Assembly: GCA_043772905.1 (NCBI GenBank)
Contig: JAYVFS010000117.1
Location: 1 to 41,331 of the forward strand
Direction: 5' to 3'
Source of the DNA: JAAFJT01 sp043772905
GTDB lineage: Bacteria; Bacteroidota; Bacteroidia; Chitinophagales; Saprospiraceae
DNA: 41,331 nucleotides
A program made the translations under genes and the position numbers. The notes below the pieces were generated by a model that was not told the origin of the DNA, searched no databases, and worked only from the letters and a program-made list of their open reading frames with translations. Of this stretch, positions 25,701-33,590 are shown piece by piece (within the stretch, counting starts at the first letter, position 1; each line of letters begins with the position of its first letter).

Positions 25701-26111
25701 TTTTTCTGATTCTACTTTTTTGAGTGCTTCATTTGCTATGCGTTCACTATTTTCAGCATATTCCTTTTGCCTTATGGCTTCATTTTTATCGGCGATAGCC
25801 GCATTTGCTGCCTTACGTGCTTGTCTTTCAGCTTTGAGCGCTTTTTCTTTTTGTTGATTTATTTCAATAAATGCGCGAGTAATTTTTTCGCTCACTTCGG
25901 CGGTACGGTCTCTGTTGCAAGCTTGGGCGGCAATGTAGGCGTTGATGGCTTTTTCAAAAAGATTTTTCTTAAAATACTCGTCGCCTTGCCTAATCATGCG
26001 AGCGCAGTGATTCACAGTATCCGCAGGCACACTCGGGTTGTTTTTCAATGGCTGTTGCCCCAAAATACTGAGGGGTAAATAGCATAAGGTTAAAAGTATG
26101 AGTTGCTTCAT
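22758..26111 (-). CDS. large exported TPR/coiled-coil/WD40 repeat protein
   Basis: The 1117-residue protein has a signal peptide (MKQLILLTLCYLPLSILGQ), TPR-like helices (GDEYFKKNLFEKAINAYIAAQ, about residues 47-67), a charged coiled coil rich in KAERQARKAANAAIADKNE (about 90-175), then a WD40-like propeller from about 215 to 650 (ALTISPKDRFLLAAFADGSVRIWSIETG is the clearest blade). More TPR-like helices follow, including AIQFAKKAMQIDSSKTWAVTNLALGYLYAG, and after a low-complexity linker a last TPR pair. There is no enzymatic domain; it is a scaffold, likely periplasmic. It starts 27 bases after the stop of the pseudo-caspase gene, so the two form one unit. TACTGAGGGG falls both in the signal peptide (26066) and in the first blade (25469). 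Confidence 0.85.
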   Translation of the reverse strand: MKQLILLTLCYLPLSILGQQPLKNNPSVPADTVNHCARMIRQGDEYFKKNLFEKAINAYIAAQACNRDRTAEVSEKITRAFIEINQQKEKALKAERQARKAANAAIADKNEAIRQKEYAENSERIANEALKKVESEKKQVESEKKVAETGQKMSEWSVFAAVQSTTNPNHAWYFAEKGCEESHYTNPLAVSQRAQLWADIDKLYYKQSFFHPLSISVTALTISPKDRFLLAAFADGSVRIWSIETGQLHNEYPKFDQSIKDIAVSDSGTIALNTDNIQQGTIGRPFINPYILKGLNTPFSEVAVSVHSNIFFTGDENGIIRHWVLSHNTQQVDVKAYHKSTDIQYVFCNEKDGSFATIDRYNVIFWDSSGVFLDKWQRNDKEIISASYDKEAHELWILQEDSTLTTLDALRHQKTAERTITLSKNAVLSPDGKKVFVALPDSFSILFLGNGAGFKVANTQTMAWVNKDYLYAITNDKMAVSLIPINDHSKIKIFSIPDNRPICADVSPNARLVLAGEEEDGWLYLYKADDNKFTDAVKTESGVKKIEFIDNQHFMTLHVDGKARLYGIVEEGNNHLRISEPLQTLEKSSGIWGYDATRHRLVSSESDYLMMYPIAAMGEKPTAMDSIWWHEKLAYSLPINEFEVMEKYKKSPDAHRQELLSLAMMQRKLSMDDRYARKSVHLIAAIRYAKAAKDNAFSQALVEELDSVEAKWKSRVYENNLLFSNCLQNLKHFKNDALELDTLYYRYDPAPIYRAEASDRYSSAAYMAILTGAPSDAIQFAKKAMQIDSSKTWAVTNLALGYLYAGQKDAAYQIYTEFNNKYWKNSGYPRVRPSDTMRFKEIFLAHIYDLTENYYKKDTVAFAHLKKVNFEDIKMFLNNGEPVSLAAIDKFPEPKMAYSKKEETEPDEPRVAPKPIVQSKSVFNESKENIEPETNEKASNKGIVLNESKRNAKPDESSKPANRQLTREEKYLLKKIKNGERSEELVKSAANLMARLEKDYALDTTNNEIRSALAEGYFYKAWHNLFIKDFKESELSIKRSLFFDDQQYSAYAVLAHAQLLQGKEAEAQKNYTFYLERSKNGADEIESDFLLFKNSNIFHKDMYIIEQMIAERRFKKE

Positions 26112-26138
26112 TTTTACCTGTTTTTGGTAAGAAAAATA

Positions 26139-27152
26139 TTATTCGGCTGACTTTAAAGCAGCCGTGCGCCGCTTATAAGCTTCATCAGGCGGCACACTCC
26201 ATTTGAAATTATCCATAAACTTATCATCCAATTGAATGCTGTCTCTGATAGTTGCATTTAATTTTTCAATAGTTGCCCAAGTGTTATTAAACTGAATATA
26301 CCGATTTTCGACAAAACCATATTCCTCCGCTTTGCCAAATAACGCTATTTCTTGAACCAATATCTTGAGACTGTCATTCAGTTTGCTCCGTTTGCTTATC
26401 AGAGCATTTCGGAGTTCTCGTTGTGCTTCTGTTGCTTTGATTTCAGATATGTCCTTTTGTTTTGTAGATTCCATATTTTTAAAAACCGCTACAATCCCAG
26501 CCGTTAAAGCGATGAGTCCAATACTGCCCGCCAGTCCTGTTAAAAAAACAGCTTTTTTTGTCCGTTTTTTAGCGAGTTTGTTTTGTTTTTCAGCATACTT
26601 TTGTTGCAATACCGCCGCAGTACGCTGATTTTCTATCTCTAAAATGGCTTTTTGTGCTGTTACCCTTTGTTTTTCAGCCTCGTCACGCTCTTTTTCCAAA
26701 GCCTTTATCTGTTCTCCTTGATGCTCCCAAACAACATTTGCATCTTGTGACACAGAAACATTTAAGTCTTTTTGTGGCTCATCAGCGGCTTGTTGATCCG
26801 ATTTCAGGGCATCAACTGAAGCATTATTTGTCGCTAAATCTACGTTAACTGCCTCCGCTTCTTCATGCGGAATATTGTATGACGGATAGTAAACCTCAAG
26901 GCGCAGACTTTCGGCTTGATAATCATCTTGCAAGCGTTTCAATAGCCCTTGCAGACTTTCAGTCGTAAAACCTGTTTCCATAACAACATCAAAACCTTGA
27001 GATTGCAATGACTTTGCAACAAGTTTCGCATCATTAATAGGTGTATCAGAAGTAGAAACATCGTTGTCATAATGGGCAATACCCACTACAAAAGCAACAC
27101 TTTTTTCAAAAGGAGATTGGATAGTTGACATGAGTGCTTGGTTTTTCAGCAT
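26139..27152 (-). CDS. membrane-anchored pseudo-caspase (peptidase C14-like fold, inactive) with coiled coils
   Basis: The 337-residue protein opens like a caspase p20 domain: VAFVVGIAHYDND, INDAKLVAKSLQSQGFDVVMET, LLKRLQDDYQ and LRLEVYYPSYNI (about residues 19-94). Where active members have the His in an SGHG-type motif, this one has PSYN, and the whole protein has no cysteine, so it cannot be a cysteine protease. A coiled coil (ALEKERDEAEKQRVTAQKAI, about 150-195), one membrane segment (about 201-224) and a helical region on the far side follow. The N-terminal half is presumably cytoplasmic. It is cotranscribed with the TPR/WD40 protein, pairing a receptor-like membrane protein with a periplasmic scaffold. 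Start may instead be the Met at 27131. Confidence 0.75.
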   Translation of the reverse strand: MLKNQALMSTIQSPFEKSVAFVVGIAHYDNDVSTSDTPINDAKLVAKSLQSQGFDVVMETGFTTESLQGLLKRLQDDYQAESLRLEVYYPSYNIPHEEAEAVNVDLATNNASVDALKSDQQAADEPQKDLNVSVSQDANVVWEHQGEQIKALEKERDEAEKQRVTAQKAILEIENQRTAAVLQQKYAEKQNKLAKKRTKKAVFLTGLAGSIGLIALTAGIVAVFKNMESTKQKDISEIKATEAQRELRNALISKRSKLNDSLKILVQEIALFGKAEEYGFVENRYIQFNNTWATIEKLNATIRDSIQLDDKFMDNFKWSVPPDEAYKRRTAALKSAE

Positions 27153-27370
27153 TTGTTAAATTTTACAGAGGGGTGCCTTTGAAGTGATACAGACAAGGCT
27201 CTTCTGCTATAACAAACGAAATAGGTTAAGAATGACTTTTAAAACGGTTTCGTTATGTTCCCATTTGGTGAACAAAATCAATGCTATAAAATATAGGCAA
27301 ATATATCTATAAGTTTTTACCAATAGAAAATTCAAGAGTTATCTTTTGTTAATGTTTTGTAAATGGCATA

Positions 27371-27414
27371 AAAGAAGCGGTTTAGGAAACCTCAATTCCC
27401 TAAACCGCTTCTTT
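27371..27414. terminator. hairpin after the GLPGLI gene
   Basis: Exact 16-base arms AAAGAAGCGGTTTAGG (27371) and its complement (to 27414) around 12 bases. It lies 17 bases past the GLPGLI stop on the minus strand and ends in TTT there, so it is a probable terminator. Confidence 0.7.
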
Positions 27415-27431
27415 CGTTAATGCTCAAAAAT

Positions 27432-28175
27432 TTATTGGCGAATAACCCGAAAACCGGGTCCGCCGCCAGGACCACCTTGTCCATTGCCCATTTTTTTCCT
27501 CATTTCTTCCATTTTTGCTCGATATTCCTCTTCGGTCACTTTATCACCTTTTGAGGGTGCTTTGATAGCGCTGTCTTTAACCTTTTTCATGTCAATCTTT
27601 TTAGCCATCAACAAGGTTTCTCCATCGTTAATATCTGCTTCAAGTATCAAACCAGGCAAAGACCCAAAGTTTTGCGGACCCGCTGCCAAAGGCAAATCCA
27701 TTGTAAACCAAGCGACAACTTCTTGTTTGCGTGCTGTATCGCTCCATGTAGCTTGTGTGCACTCATAACCCAATATTTTTTTGGTTTCAGTACCCAATTT
27801 CCAAGCAGGTTGCTTCATATCCGTCTCAATAAGATATTTTTTGTCCATCATTTCACGTAGTTCGATGCGTCTGTTGGTTGCATAGTTGCGGTAAATTTCG
27901 ACATTTGGACGGCGAAAACGGAAGCCTCCACCTCTGCCAGCATTTGCGTCTTCATCTTCCTCTTCCTCAATGGCTTTGTAAATGCACTCGTCGCCCCGAA
28001 AAACAAGCTGCATATTGCTGCTCCGAAACTCTGGAACGCGGGCTTTCATTGCCTCATCCGTAATGCGGCGGTGCAAATTCATTTTTTCTTCAAACGTAAC
28101 GACCCCCTCAGTATTTTGCCCAAAAACAGACAAAATGGAGCATAAAAAGCTACTTAAAATTAGGATTTTTTTCAT
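27432..28175 (-). CDS. GLPGLI family exported protein
   Basis: The 247-residue protein has a signal peptide ending at VFGQ. The family hallmark is SLPGLILEADINDGE near residues 182-196, after the usual GYECTQATW and VAWFTMDLPLAAGP segments. The family is widespread in Bacteroidota and of unknown function, thought to be periplasmic. Here the middle has an acidic stretch (EEEDEDAN) and a glycine-rich tail (GGPGGGPG). It is divergent from a histidine kinase gene, a common arrangement. TACTGAGGGG at 28104 codes NTEG right after the expected signal cleavage site. Confidence 0.9.
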   Translation of the reverse strand: MKKILILSSFLCSILSVFGQNTEGVVTFEEKMNLHRRITDEAMKARVPEFRSSNMQLVFRGDECIYKAIEEEEDEDANAGRGGGFRFRRPNVEIYRNYATNRRIELREMMDKKYLIETDMKQPAWKLGTETKKILGYECTQATWSDTARKQEVVAWFTMDLPLAAGPQNFGSLPGLILEADINDGETLLMAKKIDMKKVKDSAIKAPSKGDKVTEEEYRAKMEEMRKKMGNGQGGPGGGPGFRVIRQ

Positions 28176-28203
28176 TTTCTTTTAAAATTAAATTTTTAAT
28201 TAA

Positions 28204-28308
28204 TGAGCTACGAATTCGAGCTGCGAATTTCACGGATTTTACTAATTTTACTAATTACGACATAGCTTATACGTCTCGATTAGTAAAATTCGTGAAATTC
28301 GTAGCTCA
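28204..28308. repeat. long imperfect inverted repeat between divergent genes
   Basis: The left end TGAGCTACGAAT (28204) pairs with ATTCGTAGCTCA (to 28308), and further in TTTCACGGATTTTACTAAT pairs with ATTAGTAAAATTCGTGAAA apart from one base. The left arm has about 13 extra bases resembling a copied piece of the arm. The element fills the space between the GLPGLI gene and the histidine kinase, so it may affect both promoters. Confidence 0.6.
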
Positions 28309-28414
28309 AAAATACAACGCCAATAGGTAAAAGAGGTTAAACTGCCTTGAAACAAAGTTAATAAAGGTTAAGAATCTCACATTTATCCTTTTTATGCCTT
28401 TAAATTTGCCGACA

Positions 28415-30037
28415 ATGAAACGTTTTAACAGACATGGACTCATCGCGCTCATCGTCAGCAGCCTCGCACTACTCATCGTCTTTCAAGTCTTTTGGATAAA
28501 AAAAGTCTTTGACGAGCAGTATCTGGTGCTAAAAAAAGACCTTGACCACACCTTTCGCTCAACCGTCATGGCGATGCAAGACTCTATGATTCAAAGCAGT
28601 TTTGGCGATTTACCCAAAATCCAAGGTGATTCAATGCCTCTCAACAAGGCTGAAAAAGCACCTTCTTTTCCGTCTTCATTCCCACAATCTGAAAATTTTC
28701 AAACGTTTGAAATACATGAGAATAAAAACCAAAACCGTGACCATTCCGATACTTCTCGACAAAACAAAATCAGTTTTACCCAAAAAGATGGCGTTAAAAT
28801 AACCGTCTCTTCTGACAGTTTAAGCGGTCGTGAAATTGCACGCATTGTCACAAGAGCTTATTTCAACAAGCCTGTTTCTGACAGTTTGACTAAAAATTTA
28901 GCCATTTCGGATTCAACGCAACGTCCTAAAACGTTCGGTCAAACTCAAATTTTTGTAAAAAAAAGGTTGAATACAAAAGACTCCACAATTTTTATCAATC
29001 TCAACCTCGATTCTTTGCGCCTTGATGACATCAAAAAAAATTATAGCCAGGCTTTATTGAATCAAAAAATTGACATTCCGTTTCGGATTCGTCGCTTGCA
29101 CCAAAGCCAAGTGCCGTCTTTTTCGCCCTACAATCGGGAGCCGCCTTCTGATAAAAAAGAGGATACGTTGAAAACAAATCCTGTTTTCGCAGGCATGCCA
29201 AAGTTCAATGTTTATGTAGCACAATTCCCTGAATATCAATCTTTTCTGTTTCAAAAAACATTGCCACAAGTTTTCTTTTCGATGCTTTTATTAGGTATAA
29301 CAACCTTAGCATTTTGGATGGTTTATCGCAGTTTGCGACAACAAGAGCGTTTGACCGCTTTGAAGAATGACTTTATCAGCAACATCACACATGAGTTAAA
29401 AACGCCTATTGCAACCGTCAGCGTAGCGATTGAAGCCTTGCAAAATTTTAACGCTTTGCAAAAACCCGAACTGACAGAGGAGTATCTCAATATTTCAAAA
29501 AATGAATTGTTACGCCTATCTATGCTCGTTGACAAAGTGCTGAAACTATCCGTTTTTGAGCAAAAAGAGCCTGAATTACAAAAGGAAATGATTGATATTG
29601 CCGCCATCGTTGCTCAAGTTCTGGACTCCATGCGGCTACAATTTGAAAAAATAGGCACCAAAATCACCTTTAATACTGAGGGGTCTGAAAACACAATTGT
29701 CGAAGCAGATCGAACACATTTGACAAGCGTGATTTACAATTTACTTGATAATGCCTTGAAATACAATGGTAAAAATATAAACATAAATTTTCAAGAACAA
29801 CTCAACACCCTGCAACTGAATATCGAAGACGACGGCTGCGGTATCGCTACAGAATATCAAAGCAAAATTTTTGACAAGTTTTTCCGTGTCCCAACGGGCG
29901 ACATTCACAATGTCAAAGGTTATGGCTTAGGTTTGAGTTATGTAGCGAGTGTGCTGCGGCAACACGGCGGACGCATTGAGGTGCAAAGTGCTTTAGAAAA
30001 AGGGAGTACATTTAGTGTTATATTGCCGCGGAAATAA
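28415..30037 (+). CDS. sensor histidine kinase
   Basis: The protein of about 540 residues has a first membrane segment (LIALIVSSLALLIVFQVFWI), a roughly 250-residue periplasmic sensor region without a recognised fold and a second segment (FFSMLLLGITTLAFWMV). Then follow a HisKA domain with the phosphorylated His in ITHELKTPIATV (near residue 325) and a HATPase domain (NLLDNALKYNG, IEDDGCGI, KGYGLGLSYV). There is no HAMP domain between membrane and HisKA, as is common in this Bacteroidota group. The ATG at 28415 is preferred; one 21 bases upstream is in frame. It is followed by its response regulator and is divergent from the GLPGLI gene. TACTGAGGGG at 29674 codes NTEG. Confidence 0.9.
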   Translation: MKRFNRHGLIALIVSSLALLIVFQVFWIKKVFDEQYLVLKKDLDHTFRSTVMAMQDSMIQSSFGDLPKIQGDSMPLNKAEKAPSFPSSFPQSENFQTFEIHENKNQNRDHSDTSRQNKISFTQKDGVKITVSSDSLSGREIARIVTRAYFNKPVSDSLTKNLAISDSTQRPKTFGQTQIFVKKRLNTKDSTIFINLNLDSLRLDDIKKNYSQALLNQKIDIPFRIRRLHQSQVPSFSPYNREPPSDKKEDTLKTNPVFAGMPKFNVYVAQFPEYQSFLFQKTLPQVFFSMLLLGITTLAFWMVYRSLRQQERLTALKNDFISNITHELKTPIATVSVAIEALQNFNALQKPELTEEYLNISKNELLRLSMLVDKVLKLSVFEQKEPELQKEMIDIAAIVAQVLDSMRLQFEKIGTKITFNTEGSENTIVEADRTHLTSVIYNLLDNALKYNGKNININFQEQLNTLQLNIEDDGCGIATEYQSKIFDKFFRVPTGDIHNVKGYGLGLSYVASVLRQHGGRIEVQSALEKGSTFSVILPRK

Positions 30038-30097
30038 GTTTTGAGTTTTAGGTTTTGAGTTTGGGGTGTGCCCACTCAAAACCTAAAACTCAAAACT
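30037..30097. repeat. 24-base inverted repeat between kinase and regulator genes
   Basis: Exact 24-base arms (30037-30060 and 30074-30097; core TTTTAGGTTTTGAGT) with a 13-base loop, starting at the kinase's last base. In mRNA it would fold between the two genes and could lower regulator expression relative to the kinase or protect the upstream message. Confidence 0.7.
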
Positions 30098-30111
30098 CAA
30101 AACCATTTTTT

Positions 30112-30795
30112 ATGTCCAAAACAAAAGTCCTATACGTCGAAGACGAGCCTTTCTTAGGCAAAATCGTTAAAGAAAGCCTTGAAAGTCGCCTTTTTGAAGT
30201 CTTGATGATTTCGGACGGTGCAAAAGTGATTGAAGGTTTTCAAGCCTTTCAGCCCGATATTGCGGTGTTGGACATCATGTTGCCAAATGTGGACGGTTAC
30301 GCCCTTGCCGAGTCTTTGCGGCGGCTCGCTCCTACCCTACCTATTATTTTTTTAACTGCCAAAACGCAGACGGACGATGTCTTACGGGGTTTTCAAGCAG
30401 GTGGCAATGACTATATTCGGAAGCCATTTAGTATGGAAGAACTCATTGTTCGGATTCAAAACCTGTTGGCAATGACACGTAATTCTCCTGCGCATTTTGA
30501 CCCTTTTAGCATCGGAAAATTCCAATTTACACCTCAAAAATACGAATTGCGGAATGGCGATAAAGTCAAAAAACTCTCACATCGTGAAATGGAATTGTTG
30601 AAAATCCTTTGTGAAAGCCGCAATTTTACCGTCGAACGCAAGGAAATATTGATGAAAATATGGGGCGATGACTCGTTTTTCAACTCCCGTACACTCGATG
30701 TTTATATCACTAAACTACGTGACTATCTGAAAGCAGACCCCTCAGTACAGATAATGACAGTGAAGGGTGTAGGGTACTTTTTTACGGTTGAGTAA
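30112..30795 (+). CDS. OmpR-family response regulator
   Basis: The 227-residue protein has a receiver domain (YVEDEPFLG start, the phosphorylated Asp in VLDIMLPNVDG near residue 53, the Thr-Ala-Lys switch near 83). A C-terminal winged helix follows (LSHREMELLKILCE, WGDDSFFNSRTLDVYITKLRDYL, VKGVGYFF). The ATG at 30112 is chosen, since the longer frame begins inside the upstream hairpin and lacks family similarity. It forms a two-component system with the kinase upstream. The TACTGAGGGG at 30738 is on the minus strand. Confidence 0.94.
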   Translation: MSKTKVLYVEDEPFLGKIVKESLESRLFEVLMISDGAKVIEGFQAFQPDIAVLDIMLPNVDGYALAESLRRLAPTLPIIFLTAKTQTDDVLRGFQAGGNDYIRKPFSMEELIVRIQNLLAMTRNSPAHFDPFSIGKFQFTPQKYELRNGDKVKKLSHREMELLKILCESRNFTVERKEILMKIWGDDSFFNSRTLDVYITKLRDYLKADPSVQIMTVKGVGYFFTVE

Positions 30796-30808
30796 GTGGT
30801 TTTGAGTT

Positions 30809-30838
30809 TTGTGGTTTAATTTAAAATCTTTATTTTTG
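30809..30838 (+). promoter_or_regulatory. Bacteroidota-type promoter of the Uma2 gene
   Basis: TTG at 30809, 19 bases, TATTTTTG at 30831-30838 match the sigma-ABfr -33/-7 pattern with ideal spacing, 19 bases before the ATG at 30858. This is the best promoter match found in the window. Confidence 0.6.
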
Positions 30839-30857
30839 TTGAAAAATAATAAAAAAC

Positions 30858-31445
30858 ATGGTCGAAACTGCAATTTCAAGAGAAAATACAAGGATGACAG
30901 ACGATGAATTTTTCAATTTCTGTCAACTGCCTGAAATGCACGGCAAACGCATTGAACGTACTAAAACTGGGAAAATCATCATTATGGAACCAACAGGAAG
31001 CGAAACATCAAGTTTTAATTCAGAAGTAGGCGGCGAAGTCCGCCATTGGAATAAGGAGACCCATAGTGGTCGTACATTTGATTCATCAGGCGGCTTCACT
31101 TTACCAAATACTGCCGTCAAATCTCCTGATGTTTCGTGGATTGCGCGCGAGCGTTGGGAGGCATTGCCAAAGGCTTTAAGAAAGAAATTTGCACCTTTAA
31201 CACCCGATTTTATCATCGAAATTCGATCAGATACCGATTCTTTAAAAGATTTAAAAGAAAAAATGGAAGAATACATGGAAAATGGCTGCCGTTTGGCATG
31301 GCTCATTGACCGCACCAAGGAACGCATCTATATATATCGTGCCGACGGAAGCCGTGAAGAAGTGGATTCTTTTGAAAAAACGCTTTCGGGTGAAGATGTC
31401 TTAGTCGGCTTTACTTTGCGGATTGCGGATTTGGAATGGGAATAA
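30858..31445 (+). CDS. Uma2 family (DUF820) PD-(D/E)XK nuclease-like protein
   Basis: The 195-residue protein has the Uma2 layout: MTDDEFFNFCQLPE, KIIIMEPTGSETSSFNSEVGGEV, VKSPDVSWIARERW with the first acidic residue near 91, then PDFIIEIRSDTDSLKDLKEKMEEYMENGCRLAWLIDR with the catalytic Glu near 120. The family is expanded in cyanobacteria, Saprospiria and related groups and its biological role is unknown. It has its own promoter and a strong terminator, so it looks monocistronic. Confidence 0.9.
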   Translation: MVETAISRENTRMTDDEFFNFCQLPEMHGKRIERTKTGKIIIMEPTGSETSSFNSEVGGEVRHWNKETHSGRTFDSSGGFTLPNTAVKSPDVSWIARERWEALPKALRKKFAPLTPDFIIEIRSDTDSLKDLKEKMEEYMENGCRLAWLIDRTKERIYIYRADGSREEVDSFEKTLSGEDVLVGFTLRIADLEWE

Positions 31446-31461
31446 TTGTGTTTTCAAAACA

Positions 31462-31500
31462 ACAAAAGCCGATGTTTCTGTGTGAAACATCGGCTTTTGT
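31462..31500. terminator. strong bidirectional terminator
   Basis: Exact 17-base arms ACAAAAGCCGATGTTTC (31462) and its complement (to 31500) with loop TGTGT. It lies between the ends of the convergent Uma2 gene and the PA-domain gene; the A-rich and T-rich arm ends give a T tract in both directions. Confidence 0.85.
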
Positions 31501-31538
31501 CTTTCAGTTTTTATCTTTCAGAAGGAATCACTTATCAC

Positions 31539-32555
31539 TTAATGCCGCACCACCAACTTCTTCGTCTTTACTTCCTTCCCATATTGCAGCGTCACGAAGT
31601 ACGTGCCATTCGGATAATCAACCGTGGGAATCTCCACATTGCCGACGGTGGCCCCGCTCAGTAATCGAGAGAAAATCACTTGCCCAGAAGCCGTTTTAGC
31701 TTCTATTGTTACGTCGGTGGGGTTTTGGAATTGATACGTGACATTTGCTTGGTTGCGGGTGGGGTTGGGGGATACAGAGAAACCTTGTTTGTCGATACCT
31801 TCAATGTTTTCTAAATTTGTGTTGTTTGGGGATTGGTCGCTTGATGCACCATCACTAATGAGTTTTTTATCTGAGAAAAATGAAGAAATGTTTGTACTAT
31901 CATTATTCATCATTGAACTCTGATTCGGTCTAATTTGGGGCTTAGAAATAGATGCTTGTGACGGCAGCATAGCGCGCAGTGAGTCGCCTTGTGCACGAAT
32001 GATACTAAAACAAGGAATACGAAGGCTATCGCCATATCTACCTCTGACCATCGCAATACTGTCTTTTTTGTTGGTATCATAAATGACAATAACAGCAGTT
32101 GCTCCCGCTTTTTGAGCTTGAAGACATTTGAATGTAGGGTCACAATTTTTATCAAAATCAACGAGAACTATTTTATCTTTCAATCCACTTATGGCTATAT
32201 TACAAGACCTTTTTGCCTCATTGTTTTTAGCTCTTGCAATATCCGCCGCTGTTGCTCTGTGATGTGTTGAGGGTGGTTTATTTTCGTTTATACGTTCTGC
32301 TAATTCAGCATGCGTTGGTGCTTTGAAATTATTAGGCAGATTTTTCTTCTTCACTTCAAAGGTATCGGTTGCAAAAACCATTCGTTTAATGACACCCATT
32401 CGAGGTGTTTGCTCGCCAAAAGGGGCTTTTTTTAGTTCATATCTTGCACCCGTGTTATAAACAGAAAGCCATAACGTATCTGTCCGAGAAGCCACTTGGG
32501 CAGTAATTGTTTGACTGCATATTAAGATTGTCAAACTTACGATATATTGTTTCAT
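31539..32555 (-). CDS. PA-domain exported protein with type IX secretion signal
   Basis: The 338-residue protein starts MKQYIVSLTILICSQTITAQ, a signal peptide; the longer frame from 32609 is judged to be leader. Residues of about 140-215 form a protease-associated (PA) domain (KIVLVDFDKNCDPTFKCLQAQKAGATAVIVIYD). The last 70 or so residues form a type IX sorting domain (FSVSPNPTRNQANVTYQF, VDYPNGTYFVTLQYG, TKKLVVRH). PA domains usually accompany a protease; none is present here, so it may only bind a ligand on the cell surface. A glycine-poor linker between PA and sorting domains is Ser/Asn rich. Confidence 0.85.
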   Translation of the reverse strand: MKQYIVSLTILICSQTITAQVASRTDTLWLSVYNTGARYELKKAPFGEQTPRMGVIKRMVFATDTFEVKKKNLPNNFKAPTHAELAERINENKPPSTHHRATAADIARAKNNEAKRSCNIAISGLKDKIVLVDFDKNCDPTFKCLQAQKAGATAVIVIYDTNKKDSIAMVRGRYGDSLRIPCFSIIRAQGDSLRAMLPSQASISKPQIRPNQSSMMNNDSTNISSFFSDKKLISDGASSDQSPNNTNLENIEGIDKQGFSVSPNPTRNQANVTYQFQNPTDVTIEAKTASGQVIFSRLLSGATVGNVEIPTVDYPNGTYFVTLQYGKEVKTKKLVVRH

Positions 32556-32617
32556 CTTATTCTTATTTTTATTGTTGAAAAATTTTGTTTTCGAATGAGG
32601 CAATAACAAATGCCTCT

Positions 32618-33196
32618 TTAAAGCTGATATTGAATTCCGACGTTCAACATCAAAATATTGCTATAAGGTTTCACCTTTCCTCTACCTAAGAGTTCAAGTT
32701 TATTGCTTTGATATAAGGCTTCTATCTTGACTAAACCATAGTTAGAAAATGGTAAATTATAGCCTAATCCACCCATCAGTGAAATGTCATTATACTCTTT
32801 ACCTAAGAGAATATTAGGTGCAGCAATAAATTTTATGCGCCTTTTCCATACGTACAGTTCATTCAGCAATGGAATGCTCCACCAATTCATACGGAAATCA
32901 AATCTAAGATTATTACAAACCTTTTTTTGGGTTATGGGGTCAATCGAACACTTTGTTCGGTCTGAAAGGTAATCCCAACTTTCATTATAAAGACCGACTC
33001 GAACTGTATAGTATTTATTAACCACATAGCCAATATTAGCACCAAAACGCGTATTGACTTTTTGATTCGTTTCTGAATAGAAATTAGGCTGCACCCGCAT
33101 AATGCTGATGTCAAAACCGACTTCTATGGGCTTGTTTTGGGCTTGGGTTGTAGTTATAGCAACAAACATGAGGACTACAATTATGTATTTTTTCAT
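32618..33196 (-). CDS. outer membrane beta-barrel protein
   Basis: The 192-residue protein has a signal peptide (MKKYIIVVLMFVAITTTQAQ) and alternating beta strands such as NTRFGANIGYVVNKYYTVRVGLYNE and KPYSNILMLNVGIQYQL. It ends in a typical aromatic/leucine C-terminus, as in small eight-strand outer membrane barrels. The start at 33196 is used instead of 33223. Function unknown. It is 63 bases before the PA-domain gene and likely cotranscribed. Confidence 0.75.
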   Translation of the reverse strand: MKKYIIVVLMFVAITTTQAQNKPIEVGFDISIMRVQPNFYSETNQKVNTRFGANIGYVVNKYYTVRVGLYNESWDYLSDRTKCSIDPITQKKVCNNLRFDFRMNWWSIPLLNELYVWKRRIKFIAAPNILLGKEYNDISLMGGLGYNLPFSNYGLVKIEALYQSNKLELLGRGKVKPYSNILMLNVGIQYQL

Positions 33197-33238
33197 TTTT
33201 TGATGTTCAGTAAATAAGCTCATATTTTCTCTGCAACA

Positions 33239-33580
33239 TTATCTCCCACATTCATAGTAAAATGTACTTATAATTGAATCATTTCGATAAATACGAAAGA
33301 GAGAATCACCTTTCTCTTTTACAATATGACTTCCAATTGTTATTTTTTCATTGTTATTGAATAAAATTGACCCTATATCTACCCATTTAATATACTTATT
33401 TTGCTTATCTAAACCCTCTACCTCCATTACACGTTGGAGTTTTGATACTTTTTTAATTTCAATATCAAGCATTAAATTAGCGTATTTTTGCTGAGCTATT
33501 TTACAAGTATCGCGAGGATAAAAAATATATGCAATAAAAGACAATAAAATAATATAATAAATAATTCTGCTTTTTTCCAT
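33239..33580 (-). CDS. small single-pass membrane protein after the RHS gene
   Basis: The 113-residue protein has an N-terminal membrane segment (IIYYIILLSFIAYIFY) and a soluble part of unknown fold (KWVDIGSILFNNNEKITIGSHIV, then a possible beta strand FRIYRNDSIISTFYYE). It starts 10 bases after the RHS gene's stop on the same strand, where immunity genes for RHS toxins usually sit, but the RHS C-terminus shows no recognisable toxin, so this role is only a guess. Not recognised as a known family. Confidence 0.6.
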   Translation of the reverse strand: MEKSRIIYYIILLSFIAYIFYPRDTCKIAQQKYANLMLDIEIKKVSKLQRVMEVEGLDKQNKYIKWVDIGSILFNNNEKITIGSHIVKEKGDSLFRIYRNDSIISTFYYECGR

Positions 33581-33590
33581 TGCATATATT

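Noticed and set aside
28401..28408. TAAATTTG just before the histidine kinase ATG as its -7 promoter element
   Set aside because: It is only six bases from the ATG and no TTG lies at the right distance upstream.
33239..33580. Calling the small membrane protein an RHS immunity protein
   Set aside because: Position fits, but the RHS tail shows no toxin domain and the small protein matches no immunity family that I recognise.
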